Origin: Cristatella mucedo
Taxonomy: Eukaryota > Bryozoa > Phylactolaemata > Cristatellidae
Direction of reading: 5' to 3'
DNA: 64,000 nt
Assembly: GCA_009760855.2 (NCBI GenBank)
Contig: WPIO01000076.1
Location: 982,001 to 1,046,000 of the forward strand
The first letter of the stretch is position 1; the number at the start of each line of letters is the position of its first letter. Below are positions 51,586 to 63,438 of the stretch, one piece after another. A model generated the notes under the pieces. That model was not told where the DNA came from, did no database searches, and saw only the letters and a list, made by a program, of their open reading frames with translations. The position numbers were made by a program, and so were the translations under genes.

Positions 51586-54500
51586 CTAGAACGAGATCAC
51601 CAGCACTAGCACTAAACAACGGCACATCACGGCAGAGGACCAATGACATAAAGCAATACAGAAATACTCAAGGTATACACACAGCATGAAAGGACATAGA
51701 TAACAGTTTTTGCTAATACCATCAGAATACGGAAAAGTATCTCCCTCAATAACCTCATCTCGACAATTGTGCTGTGTACTCCTTCAAAAATGGTCCAGGC
51801 TTCACATTATCAGGTTTTACCCATTCACAGACGTGTGCCAGACATGGTTCCAGACTATGCAAAAAATCGATAGTTAAGTTGGAATGAGAAGTTAGCCAAT
51901 TATGTTGCTGGTAAAACAAAGAGCTGCAGATTCGTATACAACTGCTAGGGAAGTTTTGCCCAACAACCAAGACACCAAAACAACGGTCATCTGCATGAAT
52001 TAAAAAGTTTCCTTTGAGATGAGAAGGTAATTCAATCTAGAATATGCACTTGGGGAAACCGAGAGAGAGAGAGAGAGAATGATGAGAACGATGGGATGTG
52101 AATGGTCAGGAAGGACAGGCCGCAGGGTGAGGACGAGATAATTGCGTACTGCTAGAGCAGCTTAAACTGCTTACGAATGCCGACACTTTCCTTGGAGGTA
52201 AGGAGTTTTCGCGGTCTAGCCCAGTGGCCCACGCATGTGCGGGCCATGTAGAACAGCCAATGCATCCGAGTCGCGAGCAAAGCACTGCCACTGGTCAAGC
52301 TCCTGCAAGCTCAGAAGTGAGGGCAGCAGACTAAAGTAAACAACCTCCTCTCCAACCGCTAATCCAGACTCCTGACACAGACAGCACGGACGTCGTGCCA
52401 CGGACACCAGTGCTGCCCTCGCCTACCTTGCCGTTCGGAGCATCCTTGCTGCTCGGGTACATGAAGATGCCACCGTATACGAGCGTGCGGTGCACATCGG
52501 CCACCATGGAACCCACGTAACGAGCCGAGTATGGCGTCTTTCCACCCTACAACATCGAGCAGCACTCGGCTGCATGCCAAATGCACCTTGCAAGGCCATG
52601 TGCAGTGGAGCGAAATCGAGATGATGGCCGGATGGCAGCACTCATCATCGCGAGAGACGGCCGAGGTTTGCAGGTTGCTCGTTCGCAGGCATCGCCGTAA
52701 GGTGCCTAGAGGTTATATTGACCAGCTATTTGGTTGCTTCTCATGGCACAGCGATGGCGAACCAGGTAAGAGGCCAGCTCGAATGCACAGCAGCTGCACA
52801 GCTCATCTTTAGCTAGTCGCCACCGTGCAAGTTCCGAAGCTGCCGTGCTGCCCAGCAGAGGGAAGGCAAACGTGGAGCCGGCTGAAGTTAGGTTACCCCG
52901 CAATATATCCACCGAACCTCGATATACGTCAATTTTAGCCAATGGATCGTCATCCGATTTTTTGGGCAAATTCTGAGCATGCGATGGGTGTGGTGGTGGG
53001 TATCGGTGGGGTGGGAGGCACCGCACTGACAGGACCCATCGGGCCACTTGGCTGAAGTACAACGACCTTCGTTGTTTTAACACTGACGACCAGCACCAGT
53101 GTGGGATCCGAGCAGAAACGTACGAGGTTTCGCTGCATGGTCCTCCCAACAAGCAAGCTGGGCAAGCCTGACTGAACGGTTTCACAATTCGTGGCTGCTA
53201 CAGCATGCACTAACAGCAAACTGGCCAGCAGATTGGCTACAGCATCGCTGCGCACCCTTTGAAGATGTCAATGCTCACTGCTACAACTAGTGGCCAACAC
53301 GATTTCCATCCACGATTGCCTCAGCTGCCAAGCCATGCCCGGTGCACATGCGTAAAAAAAAGCCGGTACATATTCACTATCTAACTTACCTCGGGGAACT
53401 TCCTGCTGTGGACATACTCGGTGACGGCGGAGTCCCACGTGCTCGAATTGCCTTCATTTACTGAATAGATGGACTTACCACGTGGCTTCATCCTTATGTT
53501 TGGTAGGGTGAGGATGAACTCGCCAATGCTCTGTAATACGATCGGCAGCGGCAATACAAACATCTGTTGTCGCAGTCGCACGTTAAGTCGCTTCTCTGGC
53601 CTGTATTGGCTCACAATTAAGGGTCGAATTCAAGATCCTGTCACTCATGCTTACGTCCTGCTGCTCATAGAACGCCCTAAGCCTGCGGCTGGACTAGAAG
53701 GCTTTGCTCTTCTAATAGATTGTGCTGCAGTGCAACCATCACCGTGTGCTCAGAATTTAGATGATATCTTCGACATCTGCCTTAATTTTGAAAGTTTAGT
53801 CAAGAAGACTGCTTCTACAGCTAGCCATCACGTCCAATCCCTATCTAAGATTAGGAACTGTCTTCCACGGTCGCTTCCAAAAAATTTAACCAGCTCCTTA
53901 GTTATATCTCGACTAGATTATAGTAATTCCCTTCTGGCTGGGCTACCCAAAAAAGCCACTAGGTCACTGCACCTGGCCATGAATATGGCTGCACGGCTAG
54001 TTTGCAAATCCCAGAGGTTTAACCACGAGCCTCCTTTGTTAAAAGAGCTAGGATGGCTGCCGGTTGATCAACGGATACAGAGCAAAGTTCTTACGCTGAC
54101 CCACAAGGTCCGCCACGGCTTTGCTCCTCCATACGTAGCTGAACTGCTGCACCAGTTTCAGCCTCCTCGTGCCCTCAGGTTCTGTATGGACAATAAATTA
54201 GCTGTTCCATTCCTCTGCTTAAAGACCGTTGGTGACAGAAGCTTTTGCTCTGCAAGTCCGAGACTGTGGAACTCACTTCCACGATTCTTACACAACGACT
54301 CACCTGCTGCCGACTATGGCACGTCCTTTCCAGCGGTCCTGAGCTGCTACTTCCATGTTACTCACTACCTCAACTGCTCTCCTGACTCTGCTGCGCTTCC
54401 CACTTTCTCTTTGTTGCGTGAGATGAAGTCTGTTGGCTACCGAATGGGTACCAAAAGCTGCTTAGGCTGTGAGTGCCCGATACAAAACTCTCCTTCGTAA

Positions 54501-55080
54501 CACCCACATAGTCTTTGTGGCATTGTGGAGTTACAGACAGAGATACATTACATTACATTCATTTTCTTGCCCGGCTTATCTATCTGAATTTCTCACTTCA
54601 CCATGCTTCCCTTGGTACCACCAACTACTCTGATTAGAATCGTTGAGCTAAGCATCCAGATGACCGAGAGTCCTGCGGAAACCAAACCGTACCTTCGGTT
54701 TGTATGGTCCCAAAGAATGGAGCTTGCTACCGGCTGATGTCACGGCATCCCTTAATGGTGACATTCAAAACAAAGCTAAAAACCCACCAGCTCCTCATAG
54801 GATACGCTCTGTCCGTGTTAAGTGAAGTGACCTTCACGTGCTGATGCATGCTGAAATTGTATATGTTATTGTCACTGATCAGCTCTCACATACTTCCTTT
54901 CCAGCCTATATAAAGTACCTAGAAGTGATATACCGGCATATAATGTAGCTCTCAAGGGACATCAAACATAAGTATTATCATTCTTATTATTACAGCAACC
55001 ACTAAAACTTCATGGTTTAATGAAGTTACAGGATCTCAAACATACGAGCTTGCGCACACTCATCCATAAACACATTTGCA

Positions 55081-55115
<35 letters not shown>

Positions 55116-58100
55116 GCTTATATATATATATATATATATATATATGCTTATATCTATTTATATATATATATATGCTTATATATATATATACATATATACA
55201 TGCATATATCATGCATAACCTTGCCGCTACCATTACTTACCTTAATTGCACAGGACTCAAAAAAGTGTTGGTACAGACGTGAGTACAGCCGTGTAAACTT
55301 AAATCCAGACTCTAAGTAATAAGTAATTACAAGTAACTCTAAGTAGCAAGTAATTGCAATGGATGCACAACAAGTTGTATATATGCTGTTAATTAAGCTC
55401 ATCATCATCATGCTGTGCCCTCAGATTAGATAAAATGCTGTTAACAGATTTCCCTAGTTTGACGATGATGGAATGGTTGCCAATGTTTGTATAGAGATAC
55501 TGGGAATCAGAGGATCGATTATGACTGTACCCTTAACTGCGGAGGCCTTTATCTTCACAGTTGTATGCACATGTTTCTCTAAACATGCTTATGGGCGCGT
55601 GTGAGTGAGTGACAGTGGCTCCATAGCTGACGTCTACTTCGGAGCAGACATATATTGACACCCGATGCGACATACTTGACGACGATCAATTTTAGGAAAG
55701 ATCAAAGCCTTCACATACCAGAACAACATTTAGCTTCATGTTGCTGACTATATCCTCAGATCGATTGATGTTTCGGTAAAATGCAAAATGTGCTTCAAAG
55801 AGCTTATATAGACGAAATGCAAGCCTTGCCACACTATCAGGAAAAAGCAGCCGACTCAAAAAGACTTGGTGTTTTGTTCGTGCCATCAGGCCTTGTTATA
55901 TGTTGCTTAAGCAGCCAGGCAGGACTCTTCTTTGGCCGTTCGTCAGGATATTAACTCATCTGACAGTGGGGCTATTTTGTCAGGGGATGTTTCTTCGGAT
56001 AGGTTACCAGCCAAAACAAAACAGCAGCTGACACAATAGGCCCGACAAAATAGTCCTACAAATAGCCTGCACACAAAACAGCCCAAGACAAACTAGATCG
56101 GACAAAAACACGCAGAGTAATGAAAGGAATATTTTTAAGGTCAGGGTGAATGTATTTGATGACCGACGTCGTGGGCTCGAGCCCCATGGCATACATGTGA
56201 AGCCCCAGAATAGAGACTAAGTTCTTACGGTGCTTTACAAATGAATTTTCATCTATTTATTCTAATCAGTGAGTGGCCAGACCTCGATCTTATTGGAGGC
56301 AACCAGTGACAGGAAGGCGAAGGGACATTCAGAGCGCTAAGCCTACCGACACTCCTCCGGATGATCGTAGGTCACGGAGGTCACGACATAGGCTGACCTC
56401 CTTTCTTTCTTTATGCCAATGCAGGTGTTTTGTAATCAAATCCAGTGGTCTCTAACTAATCAGCTGCACACACTCTGCAACGATGAGCCTCAAGATACAA
56501 AACTCACACGCGAATACAGCTATCATGGACATTGCAAAGTCAGCCCACAACTTACCGGATCGAGCATAAATCCATGAGTGCCACAGCCGAGTGACAGTAC
56601 AACCATAGTCGCACTGCCGTAGAGAGCGTAACCTGCAGCTACTAATTCACGGCCAGGTCGCAGAGCGTCAGTGGCCGAAGGTGATCCGGCCGACTCCTAA
56701 AAATAACCGAGCGAGTGCTTGCACGCGAAGCCATCCAAAACAGTGAACACGCTCGCCTGGTCAAAGCTTGAATCGCGTGGATTGAATCGCAGTGTCGACC
56801 AGTTCCGGGTGCAGATACACAGCAAGAGCTACCAAGTTATACGAAAGATGGTGGCACTGTGACGACATGGACACAGAAAGAAAGTGTACGTATACCCTGC
56901 ATATGCAGAGCTAGCCTAAATAGCCTCAAATAAGTAAGTGTTTTGTGACCTGCTGAACAGCAAGATTTCAACATAACACATGAGACGCGAGAATTATCAA
57001 TATAGGTAACAAATGTCAAAAGCCGCCACTTGATTTGATCCCCAAGATCAAGCAAAAACGGGCCTGCATTTGAAATCTCAGAAGCGGTTTTATGTCGGCA
57101 TTCTTGGAGGACAGCACCGATAGAACACAGCGAAGTCGGATTTAATGAGTGCACCATGAGCTCACCTTTTTTTTAAATGCATAATGACAACTGTGTCAGG
57201 GTTCGCTCAAAAATGATCTAATATTTAACGCAAGTTGCTTGATTTCAACGGACTGCAAGAAATATATGGATAGAACAAAGTAATGAGAAAAATGCATTCC
57301 AAAGTATTGTTTTAATTAGACAAGAAATTAAATCGTGGTTTCAATCTGTTAACTACGTCTAGACTCACTTCCTACGCCAAGCATGACACTGAATTGGTTC
57401 TCAGTCAAGTAAAAAATATATATATATTGTAAAAGTTACAATATATATATATATATATTCAAACTTTTCAATACCTGAACATCCCCTTAGTTTTGTTGCC
57501 TGAGATACCTGCCAAGATTATATATATATTAGTGTAACATTTTGTTATAGGCTGTATAGATGTAGAGATGGTTGCTTTTCACCACGACCTCGGTCCTCGG
57601 GTCGTGGGTTCCAATTCCTGCGGTGGGTGATCCTTTATCGCGCTGCAAGCAGTGGTGACAGCCGTAAAGGCTCTTCTGTCGCTATACAAAAGAGGCTGCT
57701 AAATCAGCTAGTATTTCTTTTATTTTTTTCCTGCACTAATGTCCTTAGGCCGTAGACACTCGTGCAGTGTAGAACACGAACAACAAATCTTTTAAAACTC
57801 ATAAACACAGCGCTCGTACCGGCGCCGACGAGCGACAAACACCAGTACTTACCAGCCTTGGAGCATGGCTAGAAACTTGTAGATTCAGCACCAATATACG
57901 CAGGCATGCCATCGGTAGGAAAACATGCCGGCAAGAAAGAGTGTGCGTGCACACACAAAGACAGGAAGTCCATATCCATAGCGCAGCAGCGCAGTCTATT
58001 CGAAAGCCATGAAGGATTACGACGGTCTAGGACCAACCATAGCTTGCAACTACTCTAGTATGGCGCCCGAGTACTACTGTACTGCCAAGCACAACGCCTC

Positions 58101-61071
58101 GGACACCATTTCCACCTGGCTCGAATGCAAGGACACAACTATCATTATGAGGTCGTGGGCTCGAGCCCTGAGGCATATGTGCCGCGCCTGAATAGAGATT
58201 TAGTTCTCTTGGGGCGCTATACAAATGAATTATATATATATATATATATTATAACTGACTGCCTATTAAATGACTTTGGCTATTTTACAACCTAACTATG
58301 CATTACGACATAACCAATTACTAACCGTTATATTTCTTCAGGGGCCGTGAATAAGATTTTGGCAACCCTAATCTGACTAATACAGCATTCCACTGTTTCA
58401 ATTTTCAATGGCTCTATATCTCTCTTTTTTCAGCAGAAAATTTCCACATGTGTTCCAGAATCGACTTTCCCCGTTGATGACCAACATCAACGCCGTGGTC
58501 AAATCGGCCAACTTTCAGCTTTATATTATAGCACAAATTTGGCATGTCTTGTAAGGTCGACTTGCAAGTTTACATCGTTGTAATCAACTTGTAGCGCAGT
58601 TATACACATACAACCAATAAGTATGTAATGTCTGTAACTCCACAAAGTCATAAAGACCATGTGGGTGTTACGCAGGAGAGGTTTGTATAGCGCACTCACA
58701 GCCTAAGCGGCTTTCGGTACGCATTCGGTAGCCAACAGACTTCGTCTCACGCAACAAAGAGAAAGTGGGAAGCATAGCAGAGTCAGGAGAGCAGTTGAGG
58801 TAGTGAGTAGCATAGTAGCAAAGTAGCAGCTCAGGGCCGCTGAAAAGGATGTGCCATAGTCGGAAGTAGTAGAGTAGTTGTCGTTGCGCAAGAATTGTGG
58901 AAACAAGTTCCACAGTCTAGGACCTGCAGAGCTAAAGCTTCTGTTGCCAACTTTCTTTAAGTGGAGGAATGGGACAGCTAATTTATTGTCCACACAGGAC
59001 CTGAGGGCGCAAACAGGCTGAAACTGATGCAGCAGTTCAGCTAGGTACGAAGGAGCCAAGCCGTGGCGGGCCTTGTGGGTCAGCTAGCTGTGCCTGTTTG
59101 GATGTCTTTGTGTGACCGTGCCCGGCATCCACACAAACTACGTTCACCGGCGCACTAGCTACATTCTCGTAGACTTGAGTAACTTCCTTCTTTCAGGTTT
59201 TCCAGCCTATCTAGGATTAACTCGGCAGCAGCTTCAGCTCGTTTGTCATATGTATAATTCATTTGTATATTGCCCCAAGAGAACTAAATCTCTATTCAGG
59301 CGCTTCACATATGCCTCAGGGCTCGAGCCCACGACCTCAGCCGGACCTTAATCGGGGCGAGCACCTTAACCGCTGGACCAACCCAGCTCGGCATGAACGT
59401 TGCAACCACATGAGCACTACTTCACTTCGAGCTTCTCCAATAAGCAGCAGATCGACTTCAATGTCAAGGTCACTCATGTTCAGGTTCATTCACTCTCTTG
59501 CCCCAGCTTACCAATCTGTAGGGTAAGGTGCTTGCCTTTAAAGACGGAGGTCCGTGGGCTCGAGTCTTAGGGCATATGCAAAGCACCCACATACAAGTTC
59601 AGTTCTCTTAGAATGTTATACAAATGAATTCTACTTTTTCATATTTGCACATAGCACCAGAAGCCACATTAAAGAGTTACAAGTCATGGCAAACGCCTCC
59701 GTTGCTTGGCAGTCCCACCAGCATCTGCTTGCAACTCTTGCTCTAGGAAAACGAGGCCAGCAAGCAACTGAAGCCCGGACTCCATCCCATCTAGCTTCCG
59801 GCGGGCACCCACCTAGCCGGATTGCCACGAACAGGCAGGGACAGTGAGGCAGAGGCGATTGGGCAGTACTCACATTCAACTCGCTGGAAGTAAAACCGGA
59901 GCACACTCTGATCTATTCGGCATTGCAGAGGAACAAAAAAAACTGGAACCGAGATGACAGTCCGAGGGCTCAGAGGACTCGGATGGCAGGACGGTGATGA
60001 CTGGATCGGATGACACAGCTCAGATGGCAGGTGGGTTTTTTCTCGGTGAGCAGCTTTTAACCAAACCTCACGGCGCTTACCAACCACTGTCACGAGTAAG
60101 GACAGCAAGGATCTGTCTCCACCCGGATATCTTCAGGTGCTCATATGAACTTCCACATCCCTTGTCCAGGCTACAGTCCAGGGCTAACTCTCGTTGGACA
60201 AAGGAAATTGGTTTGGAGCTTGACTCTGCTGCTTCTGCCACTGCAGCTTGGCACAAACTGCAGCTTCTGATAGCATAATTACGGTGGACTTCTAGAAACA
60301 GCTTGTACAACGCATACGGTCGCGTATGGCTCAGAGCTAGGGTCAAACTATCGGCCTCTCAAGAACGAACTCATCAGTGGTAAATGTAGAGGAACATGAC
60401 CAAACCCTATAACGAACATGCCTCATGCTGCACATGTCATGGATGCCACTCACCTTCCGGTATATGGCAAAAATTGATCCTATTGAAGCCAGGCAGTCAA
60501 TGTTTGAAGAGCCGTCCAGTGGATCAAAGCATACGATGTACTTGCCCTTCAAAACCAACATTTTCTGGCTTTTACAAAGTCATATGCATCGGACGTATAT
60601 GCAAGATCATTGAATCACAAATAGTCATATATTACTTTGCAGCATTTCTAAGAAAAAAATGATATTTTAAACCCCCTGGGCTTCATCTACAGCTACAGTA
60701 ATAGCCATCATTGGGATTCCACAACTGACTGCTACTTTGAAAATGCAAAGTGACTGAATGCTGTCAACCATTGGACTGAGCTCATAAAAATTTTGCACCG
60801 AGTTGTACGCAGCCGTCAGCTGATTCGACAGCTTCATTTGCATTCAGCAGCAGATGAGCCTTAGCAGCAATCACTGCCACTTGTAGTATGGATGAGGTTT
60901 GCTCTTAACGAGCCGGGTCGTGGGTTCGAGTCTTGCAGTGGTCGAGCTGGTTTGGGTTTGGTCCAGCGGTTTAGGTTCTTGCCCCGACCAAGGTCTGAGG
61001 CTGCGGGTTCGAGCCCCGAGGCATATGTGAAGTGCCTGAATAAAGATTAAGTTCTCTTGGGTGCTGTACAA

Positions 61072-61114
<43 letters not shown>

Positions 61115-63125
61115 TTATATATATGCATTATATAAATGCATTATATATATATATGCATTATATATATGCATTATATATATATGTATATGTATATATATAT
61201 ATTTGTATATATATATATTATATATATATATATATATATGTAATATATATATTATATATTATATATATATGTAATATATATATATATATATGTAATATAT
61301 ATATATTTATTTATTTATTGGCCGCTGCAATCAGTGGTGATAGCCGTGAGGGATCCTCGGCACTTTATAAAAGAGGTTGTTAAATCTGCTAATCTTTAAA
61401 TATACTGTCAGTTTCGGCAAGAAGAAAGGTCGATAGTGTAAACACAGCTTAACGGATACTGGATATGCCACATCACATCGCACACGGGGCCAGCAGAATG
61501 ACGATGAAGGCAACACCACCATCGGTGAAGCCAAGCACCTACGGCCCTCTGGATGTGCTTAAGCAGTAGCACTAGCAGAAGCAGGAGGCAGCGCCTCCTA
61601 GCTGAGACTTGGAAGTCTATAAACCGTCGTCAGGGAGGGCAGTCGCAGCGAGCAGCTGCTGTACTCGCAGTCTGGGCGCTCATCTTTATCAGAATGCAAA
61701 CTCATGCCCCCCCCACTACGATTCGCTACAGCAGGGCAGTCAAAGGTTACTAATCTCTACAGGTAGGGCCCTGGGGATGTGGTGGGAGTGGGATGATTAG
61801 TCATGTAGTTATGTAGCCCCAGAAAAGTTGTGGAGGTTTGCAACGTTTTACATACAGCTTGAGCAGCCTGACCAGGGCAGCAACTAGATCAAGGCAAGGC
61901 TGTCGTTTTCTATGAACCAGAAGAGTGTTAATCCATCGAAAGATCGATTGCAAGCTCAAGCCCTTGCTTTAGTGCAAGGCTGTCACTGCATAAGCGCAAA
62001 CACAGGTAGCCGAGTTCAGATACCTTACATGAGTAAGATGCTACTGGAAGCAGTAAGTAGCCCGGTCCATGTCGGCAGGCCCGCTCGACATCGAACGCGA
62101 GCACTGCTTGGCATTGAGAAATCTTAGAGAAATGTCACACACACCGAACGCACGCACGCGCGCACACACACACACACAATCAATCAGTCAACAAGCCGAT
62201 CGTCGTGAAACATGCCTGCGAGCTGCGAGCCCAACCTGTTTCTCCATCTCCACTACGACGACTTCGTCGTTCTCTTCCGACACGAGCAAACACGTCTTAT
62301 ACGAAGACTTAAGCATGTTGATGAAGCAACTATTCGACAAGACGTCGAGCTTCTTCACCTCTTCGCCTTGGACATTTGTCGATCCGGCAATACCATAACT
62401 GCGGTAGAAGGAAGGAACATTCGCCGCTGTCATTACGATAAGAGCAAGACTCCCCCTCTCTCGCTCTCTCTCCTCTCGTTCTCTGTCTCTCTCTCTCTCC
62501 GTCTCTCTCTTTCTCTCTGAAAGAGCTAAGATGGATGCCGGTTGATCGACGGTTTCAGAGCAAAGTTCTTACGCTGACCCACAAGGCCCGCCACGGCTTG
62601 GCTCCTTCGTACCTAGCTGAACTGCTACATCAGTTTTCAGCCTGGTTCGTGGCCCTCAGGCTCAGGTCCTGTGTGGACAAAAATAAATTAGCTGTCCCAT
62701 TTCCTCCGCTTTAAAGACAGGTGGCGACAGACCCAAGATTTAGCCTCTTTAGCATGACCAGGGTCTTAGACTGTGGAACTCGCTTCCACAATTCTTACGC
62801 AACGACAACTACTCTCCTACTGCCGACTATGGCACATCTTTTTCAGCGGTCCTGAGCTGCTAATTTGCTACTACGCTACTCACTACCTCAACTGCTCTCC
62901 TGACTCTGCTATGCTTCCCACTTTCTCTTTGTTGCGTGAGACGAAGTCTGTTGGCTACCGAATGCGTACCGAAAGCCGCTTAGGCTGTGAGTGCGCTATA
63001 CAAACCTCTCCTGCGTAACACCCAAATGGTCTTTATGACTTTGTGGAGTTACAGACGGAGATACATTACATTACATTTCTCTCTCTCTCTTCTCTCCTCC
63101 CTCCCTCCCTCCCTCTCTCTGTCTG

Positions 63126-63206
<81 letters not shown>

Positions 63207-63359
63207 CCTCTCCCCCCCCTCCTTCCCTCTCTTCCTCCCCTCCCTTCTCCTCGCCTCCCTCTCCTCCCCTCTCCCTCTTCCCTCCCTCCTCTCTCTGTCT
63301 TCTCTCTCTCTCTCTCTCTCTCCTCTCCTCCCTCCCTTTCCTCTCTCTCTCCTCTTTCT

Positions 63360-63438
<79 letters not shown>

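Noticed and set aside
50217-61074. tRNA genes, suggested by box A/B motifs.
   Set aside because: The motifs occur in repeated elements with common tails, the acceptor stem does not close, and copies are degraded; these are SINE heads.
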